From NCBI GenBank assembly GCA_010015655.1, contig ML976692.1:588158-652157 (forward strand): DNA of 64,000 nucleotides, written 5' to 3'. A program made the position numbers and the translations under genes. Shown piece after piece: positions 1 to 10,767 of the stretch (within the stretch, counting starts at the first letter, position 1; each line of letters begins with the position of its first letter). The DNA comes from Bimuria novae-zelandiae CBS 107.79. Taxonomy: Eukaryota > Ascomycota > Dothideomycetes > Pleosporales > Didymosphaeriaceae. The notes below the pieces were generated by a model, which did not search any database, was not told the DNA's origin, and was given only the letters and a program-made list of their open reading frames with translations.

Positions 1-1755
1 GTTGGAAGGGTCTGCTCCATGATGGTTGTGTTGAATACCTCGACGCTGAGGAAGAAGAAAGCGCCATGATTGTCATGACGCCTGAGGATTTGAACGACTG
101 GCGCGATGTAGTGAAAGAGGGCATGCCTGAAGCCGAAAAGCTGGATTATAACCTGCCAGAGAACAAGGCCCTACGCCTCGCGCCTCTCAAACCGCCTGTC
201 AATCGCAAGGTCAATGCGTTCACACATTGCGAGATTCATCCTGCCATGATACTTGGCATCTGCGCGAGTATCATTCCATTCCCGGATCACAACCAGTCTC
301 CTCGTAACACCTACCAGTCGGCGATGGGTAAACAAGCGATGGGTGTCGCAATCACAAACTACGCCTTGCGTATGGAAACGATGATGAACGTCCTGTACTA
401 TCCTCAGAAGCCTTTGGCCACCACGCGGTCCATGGAGTACCTCCGGTTCCGTGAGCTGCCTGCTGGACAAAACGCTATTGTGGCCATTGCTTGTTACTCG
501 GGATACAACCAGGAAGATTCCGTCATTATGAACCAAAGCAGTATCGATCGTGGTCTATTCAGGAGTTTGTTCTACCGCGCATACACTGAGCAAGAGAAGC
601 GCATCGGTGTAAATGTTCTAGAACAGTTCGAGAAACCGACGCGCATGGATACGATGAGGATGAAGGGTGGCACGTACGACAAGCTTGATGACGACGGCAT
701 CGTCGCGCCAGGTGTTCGTGTCTCGGGTGACGATATCATCATCGGCAAGACGGCACCTATTCCCAACGATGAGAACAAGGAGATGGGTCAGAAGTTGGCC
801 AACCACACAAAGCGCGATGTGTCAACTCCGCTGCGAAGTACTGAGAACGGTCTTGTTGACCAAGTGCTCTTCACCACCAACACCGAAGGCTTACGTTTCG
901 TCAAAGTGCGTACGCGAACGACAAAGGTTCCACAGATTGGTGATAAATTTGCCTCTCGTCACGGTCAGAAAGGTACTATTGGTATCACATATCGTCAAGA
1001 GGACATGCCTTTCACTAAGGACGGTCTCACCCCGGATCTTGTCATCAACCCACACGCTATTCCCTCCCGTATGACGATTGCTCATTTGGTCGAGTGTTTG
1101 CTTTCCAAAGTCGGCGCCATCAACTCACAAGAGGGCGACGCGACTCCCTTCTGCGGTGTCACGGTCGATCAGGTGTCGGACCTCCTGGAGGCTGCCAACT
1201 TCCAAAAGCGCGGCTTGGAGATCATGTACAATGGTCACACGGGTCGGAAGTTGCGAGCCCAGATCTTCTTGGGCCCGACGTACTACCAGCGTCTGAGGCA
1301 TATGGTCGACGACAAGATCCACGCCCGGGCGCGTGGCCCTCTCCAGATTCTCACCCGTCAGCCCGTCGAGGGTCGTGCGCGTGACGGCGGTCTCCGCTTC
1401 GGAGAAATGGAGCGCGATTGCATGATTGCGCACGGTGCAGCGGCGTTCTTGAAGGAGCGTCTCTTCGAGGTCTCAGACGCGTACAGGGTCCATGTGTGCG
1501 ATATCTGCGGACTGATGAGTCCGATTGCGTAAGTTCCCCTCCCCTCTTATTTCTCCATCCAACGACCTCATATACTAACTGATGCACAGGCAAATCAAAA
1601 AGGGTACCTACGAGTGCCGCCCCTGCCACAACAAGACGCGCATCTCGCAGATCCAGATCCCCTACGCCGCCAAGCTCCTCTTCCAAGAACTCATGGCTAT
1701 GAACATTGCTACCCGCATGTTTACGAACCGCTCAGGTCTCAGCGTGAGAGACTAG
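1..1755 (+). CDS. RPB2: RNA polymerase II second-largest subunit RPB2, C-terminal part (5' end outside window)
   Basis: Encodes the catalytic second-largest subunit of nuclear RNA polymerase II. The frame is open from position 3, so the gene starts upstream of the window. One intron is visible at 1529-1589 (GTAAG donor, CTAAC branch site, CACAG acceptor); splicing continues the frame to the TAG at 1753-1755. About 563 residues are present. Recognisable landmarks are [16 protein letters not shown] at the start, [18 protein letters not shown], the hybrid-binding block [33 protein letters not shown], and the C-terminal zinc-binding pair HVCDICG (before the intron) and YECRPCHN (after it). It is intact, GC-balanced and free of RIP. 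The identification is very secure. Confidence 0.98.
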
Positions 1756-3694
1756 TACTCTTCTAGTAGTGCCGATGGTTCCTGTCTCTTGGGGAGGAGA
1801 TATGATGAGAAGTGCCGAGTAGTAGGCGCGAACAATAGGAGACCTGAGGCTGAGTATGCATGATTTGGGGAGTGGGTTGGTATTGTTCTTTTCTTACTTT
1901 GAGACTATGATGTGCATTGCGCTGGCGTTATGGGGCGTGTGGGTTCAGACTGAATGGGATAAGTGTGTACGGGTTTGGATTTCAGGCCGAGCTTTTTCGC
2001 TGAGTCTGGAGCAAAATGTTTGAAGAAGAGGTATGGATATCAGACGTGTTAGGTTAATGCGGATTGTATAGATATACGAACGGGAGGTACTCCGCGTTGA
2101 TGCTGAATTTGTGCCGTGCGTGGGTGAGGTGTGATACTATGGAAAAGTGCACTTAGGGTCGCGGAGAAGGCGATTTGTTTGTCAGGAAAGGGAATGTGCG
2201 TGGGTGCTCGAGTCTCGGTACGTTTTCGGTAGTGTATGTGGCGCGATGACGAGGATGTCAAGCAAGGCAACGAAGTCTGAGCGCGGTACACGGATGAAGT
2301 ACTCCGGAGCGTGTGTAATGCATAAGTCTATACTTAACAACTACATGATAGGCTCGTGGTTACGCATCGCAGCCTTCTTTCCAGGACGGGAACAAGGCGC
2401 CGCGAGTTTGGCTCAGCGACTGGGTTTGAATCAGAGATACGTATTGTCGTAACGGGGCTGTTTTAGCCCTTAACCATGGTGAAGCTAGGAAAGAAACAGC
2501 TACTTTCATGGTCGGGAGAATTTCGTGAAGTTATTTATGAACGGAGATGATGCGTGCTCGGTGGCTAAGTGTAGGACTGGAGCGGTGGTTTCCAAAGGCT
2601 GGTACTATGCTGTGTGGTGCGGAGTTGGACGGCGTGGACACGGACTGGGGGTGGAGCTAGTGTTAGAACTGGAGGATGGGTTGGAAGGGAGCTAGAAGCG
2701 GGGCGAGGGAGTGGAGGTATGAGCCGCGGGGACGTGCGAGCGCGGGAGGTGTGGTACGAGGGAAGAAGTTGTGCAAGTCTTGGGCCTACTAGGCTGGGTT
2801 GGGTGCGCGCAGTGAACTTTTTCGTCTTTGCTGTTGCGGGCTGCTTAGTGGTAGTTGTACGTAAGGAATTCTTGGTGTAGGTTGAGAACTCTGGCGCCCA
2901 AGGAAGCGGTTGTGGACCTATTCAAGCGAGGAATGCACCGAGGGTCGGGGAACCTCGGGGTGAGGGAGCTGAAGATAAGGCTGTGTCGCTGCGATGGCTG
3001 GGGCTTGGGAGATAAACGGATGCTGGTTGCGTTGTGGCGGGTACAGCGGGTGCAAAAGCAACAGGTCTAGTATTTGTGCTACTCAATTGGCGTTGTCTTT
3101 CGATCGGTGGCGTCTCCCGACTGGTGTCACCTTCTGGTTTATGTTAAACTAAAATACGTTGAGTCGAAGGAGTTCACTTCGCCCCATTGAGTTATCAATA
3201 GAGAATCCGACTGATTCGTTTTCTGCTTCGTTGCACAGTGGAGAAGATGAAGAATCTCCCTCTTTCAGGATGAATATACCTAGTTAGATTCCGCAGGGGC
3301 TGGAAGAATCATCAACGTCCTTGAAGATCGCAGTCAATGGCGTGACATGTAAGATTTGGGCACCGCCTGAAGCTGGCTGTTCTCTTTTATTGGAAGGGTT
3401 TAGGGCGGCGATGTCACGTAATTGCGGGACAGATTCTACAAAAACCAGAGAAGGCGTGGGCACAGTGTCGACCCCGTAGAAGTCCCGCTCGACAGTCTCG
3501 AGGGCGCACCGAATGGATTACGCTGTTCAGGAGGGTCGTTAGCATATATATAAAAGGGGGGTAAATGGCTGCTTCTGAGGGTCAGTGCCGCCCTGAGACA
3601 TTTGGAACACGATCGTCACCTATCTCACTTCCTTATGGTGTAATCCATGCGCTTTACATGTCGAACTGAATAAAGAGTCTTCGATTACTTCAAA
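1756..3694. other. Intergenic region between RPB2 and the HET gene
   Basis: GC-balanced spacer of about 1.9 kb. Short open frames exist on both strands (for example 2147-2452 and 2614-2880), but none shows a recognisable domain or intron-bounded gene structure. The first 300 bp presumably contain the RPB2 3' UTR. No tRNA or repeat was recognised. Confidence 0.6.
3547..3555 (+). promoter_or_regulatory. TATA-box-like element upstream of the HET gene
   Basis: TATATAAAA lies about 140 bp before the ATG at 3695 and is followed by a G-rich tract. The position suits a core promoter for the HET gene. This is inferred from sequence and spacing only. Confidence 0.4.
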
Positions 3695-6600
3695 ATGCGA
3701 CTTATGCACACGGAGACGCTTGCCCTACACGAGTTGTACGAAGCGTCACTACCACCTTATGCTATACTATCACATACCTGGCAAGACGAGGAAGTCGGCT
3801 TTCAAGACATGGTTTCGGGAAAAGCTGTCACCAAGGTTGGTTACGCAAAGATTACCTCTGCATGTGTAGAGGCTCGTCGCGGTAATCACGAATGGATCTG
3901 GATTGGTACATGTTGTATCGATAAGTCCCCTAGCGCCGAGCTATCCAAAGCTATTAATTCCATGTACAAGTGGTATGAAAATTCACAGCTTTGCTACGCC
4001 TATCTGTGTGATTTAAGCGCTAACGAAACATGCCCACAGGAGCAGATGCTGGAGGAGCTCGAAAGATCTCGGTGGTTCACTAGAGGTTGGACCCTCTAAG
4101 AATTGCTCGCCCCGCGTAAGGTACACTTCTTCTCGAGAAGCTGGAATTTTGTGGGCACCGAAGGCATGCTAAGGGAATCCATATCCAAAGTCACGCGAAT
4201 CGACCGGATGTGTCTTTCTGACAAGTTCAGAATCAAGTTCACTTGTGTAGCGCAGAAGTTGTACTGGGCGCCAATGCGTGAAACAACCAGGATTGAGGAC
4301 TTAGCCTACTCCCTAATAGGCATTTTTGACGTGAACATGACGCTTCTTTATGGCGAAGGCAAAAAAGCTTTTCAGAGACTCCAAGGAGAAATTATTAGAA
4401 CCTCGGAAGACCTGACAATACTTGCGTGGGACGTTCCCCCCAGAAAAAATATTTGTAATGTGGACAGCGCGCCAGAGTCCGAAAACGATCAATCCATGGC
4501 GCACCAAAATGATGAAAAGGAGCTATAGCAGGAGCCTCAACTGGTCCTAAGAAGTCCTTGGTATCCCTCACCCCTAGCTAGCTCTCCGAAGCAGTTTACC
4601 AATTCGAATCAAGTTGTTCGCCACAGGTTTTCGCAAGCAAACGAACCGTATGTGATAACGAGCAGAGGGCTGAAGATCACACTGAAAATCGTCCGAAATT
4701 CAGGGTACAAAGAAGAGAATATATTGGTTCTGATAGGAGCTCAGTACTGTGAGCGTTCGGCGGCTGCCCTCGCGCTATGGCTAACTCCGAGGGTGTACTG
4801 CGATCTAGACATTGACGGATATTACCGCGACCCAGATAGAGGGACCGAAGAAATACCTCTCGTCACGCCAAGTGGTTCTTTTTTGAAACCAGAAGGCCAA
4901 AGCACGCTGTATACTAAGGGCATCTCACCCAATTGGACCACATCAAACTACGATAACCTAGGATTTGCAGTGTGCAAAATCTCAAACAGCTGTGACACTC
5001 GACCATCGGAATGCACGCACCAACTCACACAGATCTATCCTCCTGAGTACTGGTCCAGTCTTGATGGATGTGTTCGCGACCCTTATCATGACGACTGGGG
5101 GCATCCTTCGTGGACTTTTGGGGCAATCGTCGCTATGGATTTTCTGTCTCGGGACTGGAACCAAATTTTAGACCCAGATGAATCAGGAGTAAAACAAAGA
5201 AAAAGCGAATCGCCCAAGGACTTGATCCGGCCATACTTGTTCGTTGCAGGCTCAATACTGCCTAGTCATCCATGTACTGTCGTAGCATGGAAAGCAGCGG
5301 AAGCAAACCTACCGGAAATGTATAAGGCTTGGGAGGCCGAATATAAGAGTCAGAAACTAGAAGAGTTCGATCTGCAGAAAATTGACGGTAACGTTTTGTT
5401 TGATATACCTATGGGGTACTCGAGTCCTAAAGAGCATTGGGTGAACGTGATGATAGCTAGGGTCAGCGCGTGCAGTGGTCCGTATTACGGACGGTGAGAC
5501 CTAGTTACGGTTACGTTACGTTTGTTAGCAACTACGGTACGGACGCTACGGCAGGGAGACCTCTATAGTACTAGTAGTAAGCCGTAGTGATTAAATTGGG
5601 CCTCTACGGTGTAAATACGGTCTAAAATATTGTATAAATTTCCTAATTAAGAAAGAGGCGTAAATTAAGCTTTGAAAATAAAGTTATTTAAAGCTTTCTT
5701 ATTATTATTAACTGCTAGAGGTCCTTCCTCCTTGCTTTATATATATAAAGTAAGGTCTTTAAAGTAACTTAAGACGATGTCTCTTTATAGCTAGTTCTTT
5801 TAGAGCTAGCAAGCTTTAATTACTATTAGTAGTAATAAATTATAATTACACGTGACTATGCGTTTAGTAGATAAGAAACACTACTTATAGTTATAGAACG
5901 TTACTAGTATAGAGAGGTAATTTATTACTATCTTATAGAGCGTAGGATACCTTGTTTAACTAATTTCTACTTACTAATAGTATAGGTTATTAAGTAATTA
6001 TAAAAGACGCTTATTATAGCTAGCGAGCTATAGGTCTTTAAGAAGACTATTATAATAGTTCTCTAGTTAGGAGCTTTATTTCTGCTATTTATGTTACTTT
6101 ATAGTAGTAAAGAGCATAGGATCTACCTATATTATATATTATTAGTAAGTATTTAATTTATACGCTTCTAGAAGCTTGCGTATAGGGTTAATATTTAGGA
6201 CCTTATTATTATCTAGTAATTATTTTATAGCTAAGTAGCTAGTAAAGGCGACTTCGAGCGACTTTCTGGCCTTTTAGAGCTACTATAGGTAATAAGACTA
6301 GTATGTTTGGAACTAGCGAAGGCGCAGGCGGTGGGTGTAGAGCTATTGCTACGCAGTAGAGCGATAGCTTAGGGTTAATTATTAGCTATACAAAGTATGT
6401 AACGAGCTTCTCTATAGTAAAGGAGACGCTATTCTATAGATATCGTAATTGCCTATAGTGCTCGTACAAAGGCACGTTGTCCTTTAAGATCTTGTAAATT
6501 TCTTATAGATTAAACACTATTTACTAAAGACTACTAAATCTAGAGCTACTAGCGTTACTTTTAAAAGACTTATAGTTCTCGTGGAATAATTATAAGGCGT

Positions 6601-8613
6601 TATAAATAATAGAAACTTTATTTTAGTTATTATCTAATAGTTTATTAATATATAGATTATAATTGCTATTAAGTAGAGCGTTAAGGTTATTACGCAGATA
6701 TTTTATATAGAGTTAAATTACCTTTTAGAGCTCTAGGTAACGTAGTAATATAGCGTACGTGCTATACTACTAAATCCCGCTATCCTTTATTAAATTAAGT
6801 GTAAAAAAATTATAAAGCTTATCCTTGTTAAGAGCTTGCTATTATAAGCTTATAAAAAGGCGTTAACGTTTATAGGATGCGTAGATAAAGTTAATAAAGT
6901 TATATAACTTACTAATAATACCCTTCTTTTAAAATATAAAATATTATTCTAAGGGCAACGCGCGCGAAAGGTTAAGTTTAAACTTACTTATATCTTTACT
7001 ATATATAAGAGCTTTTATAATAAGGTTTATTATATAGCTAGCGCACTAAATTTAGTGCTATAGTTTAATATAAAGCTTTCTATTAGCTAGGTTATTAATG
7101 CTAGTAAGGAACGTTGCATTATTATTTACTATATTATTAGCGACGAAATAGTAGATTTTCTAGGCAAAGTTGTACTCCTAAGTAACTTAATAGATAATAG
7201 AGGCTTGCGCAGCGCCTATATAGTTATAAAAAAGAGCGTAGAAGGCAATAAGTACGTTGCGTTATTTATAAAGAGAGTCTAGAGATATATAGGTTAGCAA
7301 TATAAGATTTAATATTCTTTTATAAAAGTTTATTAAGTCTGCTTAACGCTAGCTAACTAAAGTTTAGCTAGCTTAGTAAAAATTATTAACTTACTAATAA
7401 AGTAAGTAACATCTCTAAGAAAGTCTATATTATTTAATAACGTTTAGATATTAAAGCTTATATTTATTTTGCTCTATGCTACGCGTAGTAGCGTCTTTAC
7501 TACCTCCTTCCTCTCCTCTAGCGCCTTTTTCACGTACGTAGAAAGTATATTATGGCTATTTAGTAGCCCACGCAGCAGGTTAATTTAATTCTATATTAGT
7601 AAGCTTTTACTACTTACTAACGTTACTACCGCGAAGCTTATATTATAAAGGATTACTTAGTTAATATATAACTTTAGAAGCTCTACTTCTTACTATAATA
7701 AATAAGTAATAGTTAAACAAGCGCCCGCTACTTTCTTAAATAAATCTAATAACCTACTAGTAGCTAGTAGCATTAAGCCTTTATTTAGGTTAATATTATA
7801 TACTTTCTATAGGTGTTTAGTAATATAAGCTATGCTAGAGTTAATATCCCAGAGACATATAGACGTTCTACTTTAGTGGCACTTCTTACACAAAAAGAAC
7901 ACCTTTTTACTAATACCGTCGTCCTGCAGGTAAACAAGATCTGCGCTATATTACTAGATAGATACTACCTTTTAGCTACCTATTAACTTTAACTTATATA
8001 AAACATAATAACTAAGCTATATACCTATAAGCTTTATCCTGCTATACTAAATATTATTCTAATTAATATCTATCTCCTTGCTAGAATTGCGGGTAGCTAG
8101 ATACTTATAAAAAGCTTATATAAATAGTAATAATAAGCGTAAGGAGCTAGCTAATACTAGAGCGCTATAAGTAGTAAAGGCATAATAGCGTGTTAGCGTT
8201 AATAGTTAAGAAGTCTCCTACGTTAACTAAAACGCTTATGTACTTTATAAGTTAATTTTTTACGAGCTTATTATAATAGTAATAGTAATAAAAGTTAATA
8301 AGCTAATAAGATTTGTATAGGAAACAGGACGGAGAAAAAGTTAAGAGTTAAGGCTCTATATTTGCATAATGTAGGTACATCCTACGCCTAAAGCAGTCTA
8401 GATCTACCATATTTAACGCTTAGATGCTTAACTCACGCCTCCTTCCTAATTAGGAAACCGTAGAGCTGTACTACGGCCTAAAAAGCTACTACGGATGGTT
8501 GCAACTACGGTGAAAGTCCATTACCGTACGGACGGCCGAAAAACGCCTTCGAGCAATACCGTAGTCACCGTACTACGGACTACTGCACGCGCTGAGCTAG
8601 GGTTCCCCACTAA
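3695..8613 (+). pseudogene. HET (heterokaryon incompatibility) domain protein, pseudogene split by a hAT element
   Basis: HET domains act in fungal non-self recognition and trigger incompatibility-associated cell death. The three classical blocks are visible: PPYAILSHTWQDEEVGFQDM (residues about 21-40), WIWIGTCCIDK (G where family members usually have D), and RSRWFTRGWTL followed by ELLAPRKVHFF. A TAA at 4097-4099 replaces the conserved Gln between the last two. A second in-frame stop, TAG, is at 4526-4528. Both fit CAA/CAG to TAA/TAG, the CpA to TpA change typical of RIP. The same frame then runs to 5463, where a hAT element (5464-8594) is inserted. Beyond it, at 8604, the frame resumes and meets its natural TAA at 8611-8613 after three codons. 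Without the insertion the frame is 593 codons. Read through into the element, it ends at 5495-5497. No intron explains either stop. Confidence 0.88.
5464..8594 (-). mobile_element. hAT-family DNA transposon, copy A, heavily RIPed
   Basis: Ends are inverted: CAGCGCGTGCAGTGGTCCGT at the left, and the complement of CAGCGCGTGCAGTAGTCCGT at the right. A 9-bp direct repeat AGCTAGGGT (5455-5463 and 8595-8603) flanks it and regenerates the HET reading frame when collapsed. hAT elements normally duplicate 8 bp, so the ninth base may be coincidence. The interior is AT-rich with pervasive TpA. Its 6.24-6.53 kb section aligns with the better preserved 54.43-54.72 kb section of copy B, where the hAT transposase C-terminus is readable on the minus strand, so the same orientation is inferred here. 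No open transposase remains and the element is surely inactive. Confidence 0.9.
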
Positions 8614-8818
8614 AGCTGAGATGCGTTAATTCATTCATGTTACTTTCCTCGCTAGAAAGGGTGAACATTCGGTTTGATGGTCAGAGTCCCTAAACTAGAG
8701 CTGATGTACGCTCTCTCAACCAATTTATCCAGGTTTAAGCCTGTTCGGTCCACGATTACAGGTTTTCAAAACGTGTCCATTACTACCAAGTCTGTGCCAT
8801 CACTTGCTATGTGATACT
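8614..8818. other. Sequence downstream of the HET gene, between two mobile elements
   Basis: About 200 bp of GC-balanced host sequence between the HET stop codon and the small LTR element. It presumably includes the HET 3' UTR. Nothing else was recognised. Confidence 0.6.
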
Positions 8819-8937
8819 TGTCAGTGGGAGTGCCTACTGTGGTGTTGTTGGCCTGAGCGCCTCACGTGACCTCGGTTAGCGCACTGTATATAGTCTCACT
8901 CGATAGCTTTAATACACTTTAAGCTCTCCGTTCGACA
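8819..8937 (+). repeat. 5' LTR of the TRIM-like element
   Basis: 119 bp starting TGTCAGTGGG and ending CGTTCGACA, with TG...CA termini. Identical to 9880-9998. Contains a TATA-like stretch (CTGTATATAGTC) that could serve as promoter. Confidence 0.92.
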
Positions 8938-9433
8938 GGTTATGAGCCCTTCAACCGCTATAGATAGCAGCTAGTCTCGCTATCGACGCTGCGCCTTAGC
9001 TCTTCTCTCCTATTGATATCGTCAACCCTTAGGGACACAGTCCCGGCGGTGAGCTTCCGCTGCTGGCGCGTTAGACCAGCACCCACGACATTAAAAAAAG
9101 GCAAAGTCGTTACACGATCGCCTGAACGAGTTTTCAAGCACCTGCGATTCCCATCGAGCCAGAGCCACCGAGCCAGAGCCACCGAGCTAGAGCACACTGA
9201 GCCAAAGCCAACGACCCGGATTCCCACTCGACTCTCAGGTTATGTCGCCCTTCTAAGCGCAGCCTGCTGTCGATCTCAGTACTTACGCCGGATCTGACAC
9301 CGCAGAAGCCAACGCTGCACCGTCAGAGACAAAGCGGACCCACGCCGGTTTTTGGCACCGCAGGAACGAACCCTGCACCGCCGAAGCTGCAGCGACCCAG
9401 TAGAGCCCCAGCGAGCTCATACTAACCTGCAAC

Positions 9434-9697
9434 ATGTCAACTCCGACTGTAGGCGCGATCGTGCTAGACGCGACGGGCCGCAACTGGAAGGAGTGGAACA
9501 AACAGATAACCAACGCAGCTGCAGAGCGTAGCGCGAAGGATATCCTTTTGGGCACAAAGGCGCGCCCAGCGTACGCCTCCCAAGACTACAAAGTGCATCC
9601 CTCTATATACCCGAAGGAAGGACGCCTTTCCCCACCAACTCTAGGATTCTCGCAAGTACGAGCCCTATCAACCGAGCTTGGGACTACAAGAGATTGA
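9434..9697 (+). CDS. Gag-like remnant inside the TRIM-like element
   Basis: An 87-residue frame beginning MSTPTVGAIVLDATG. The segment LDATGRNWKEWNKQITNAA resembles the beginning of copia-type Gag proteins. It ends without nucleocapsid zinc knuckle, protease, integrase or reverse transcriptase, so it cannot support autonomous transposition. Whether it is translated is unknown. Assignment rests on motif resemblance only. Confidence 0.5.
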   Translation: MSTPTVGAIVLDATGRNWKEWNKQITNAAAERSAKDILLGTKARPAYASQDYKVHPSIYPKEGRLSPPTLGFSQVRALSTELGTTRD

Positions 9698-9879
9698 GAT
9701 GTCCCTCCCTCTTCCTCCTTTGTCAACTACCGGGGGGTGCCCACACTGAGGACCCTATGCTCCGGCCCTGTTACTATTACCGACATTCTGGGGGGTGCCT
9801 ATGACTTAGGCCCTATCTACCCAATTCTCCCTATTTTTTAGCTTGAGCTCACTGTTCTGCTACTCAGCCCAGGGGGGTG

Positions 9880-9998
9880 TGTCAGTGGGAGTGCCTACTG
9901 TGGTGTTGTTGGCCTGAGCGCCTCACGTGACCTCGGTTAGCGCACTGTATATAGTCTCACTCGATAGCTTTAATACACTTTAAGCTCTCCGTTCGACA
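9880..9998 (+). repeat. 3' LTR of the TRIM-like element
   Basis: 119 bp, identical to 8819-8937, preceded by a G6 polypurine-like tract and followed directly by the duplicated target ATACT. Confidence 0.92.
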
Positions 9999-10003
9999 AT
10001 ACT

Positions 10004-10765
10004 TTAGGATATAGACGAAGGAGCCCAATCTAAGGGGAATTACTGGACATATCTACTCAGTTTTGAAGTATATCGATGTGCTGGTTTACTCTCTCTACCA
10101 GGGCGCTTCCACAGGAGCGATCCTCGAGTTCTCAATTGTGCTCTAATCCGCCTCCATTTACCACTCATCATGTCTCATAATCCGTTCAGGTCATTGATGA
10201 TGATAAAAGAGAAGCACGGCCCCTTTTCAAGACAGCTACCTCGCAGTCGTGCACTCGTCTTACACATCAAAACGCCATTCCTTCCCGTTCCCCACTAAGC
10301 TAACAGAAAAGGCCCCCAAAAACAGTAAATTTTCACGTTCTAGACACTCCGCTCACCTCACCGCGCCACATGTCTCTCCCTCACAGCGGTGATCTCTCAC
10401 GTCCGCATCTACCCATCCTCTCCGCCCATCAAGTCGCCACGGCCCCATTGGCCACCCGCGGACCTCCCACCCATGCCCTGTTATCCACCCCCCACTCCAT
10501 AATCCAGCACACACTAGTGTCATAAGAAGCGCACGATAATCCAACGGATTTCCCCATCAAGTGCTCTGGGAGTGACGACGAAGGATGCGCAGCGCACGAG
10601 CCACCCACGAAGTCCGACGCCCTCGCCCGCCTGCAACCATTGGTCCTAGCGAAGCGTTCGCCGGACAATGCAGAGGCGTTGCGGTCGGCGAGTCAGCAGC
10701 TTCACGTAGGTGGGCGGGCGAGTCAGGTGGTTGGGTTCGGGAGTAGCGAGTCAGGAGTTTTACCT
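10004..10765. other. Gene-free GC-balanced stretch between the LTR element and a pogo element
   Basis: Several short overlapping frames on the minus strand at 10.35-10.87 kb, none with a recognisable domain. No convincing gene was found. Confidence 0.55.
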
Positions 10766-10767
10766 TA

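Larger units (their letters stand above)
8819..9998 (+). mobile_element. Small non-autonomous LTR retroelement (TRIM-like), non-RIPed
   Basis: A 1180-bp element with two LTRs of 119 bp (TGTCAGTGGG...GTTCGACA) identical in every base, flanked by a perfect 5-bp duplication ATACT (8814-8818 and 9999-10003). The internal 942 bp lack a pol gene. A reading frame at 9434-9697 encodes about 87 residues, and its start (TGRNWKEWNKQI) resembles the N-terminus of copia-type Gag. A G-rich polypurine-like tract, AGGGGGGTG, sits immediately before the 3' LTR; GGTTATGAGCCC just after the 5' LTR occupies the primer-binding-site position. Orientation is inferred from these. Identical LTRs and no RIP signature point to recent insertion, with mobilisation in trans by a related autonomous copia element. 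Confidence 0.9.

Noticed and set aside
1756..3694. Frames at 2147-2452, 2614-2880 and 2855-3070
   Set aside because: Short, overlapping or without domains; probably RPB2 3' UTR and spacer.
10170..10205. About 28-bp resemblance to 48872-48902 (TTNAGGTC-TTG-TGA-GATAAAAG)
   Set aside because: Too short and diverged, with no repeat ends; a box C/D snoRNA was considered because of TGATGATGA but no D box or stem was evident.
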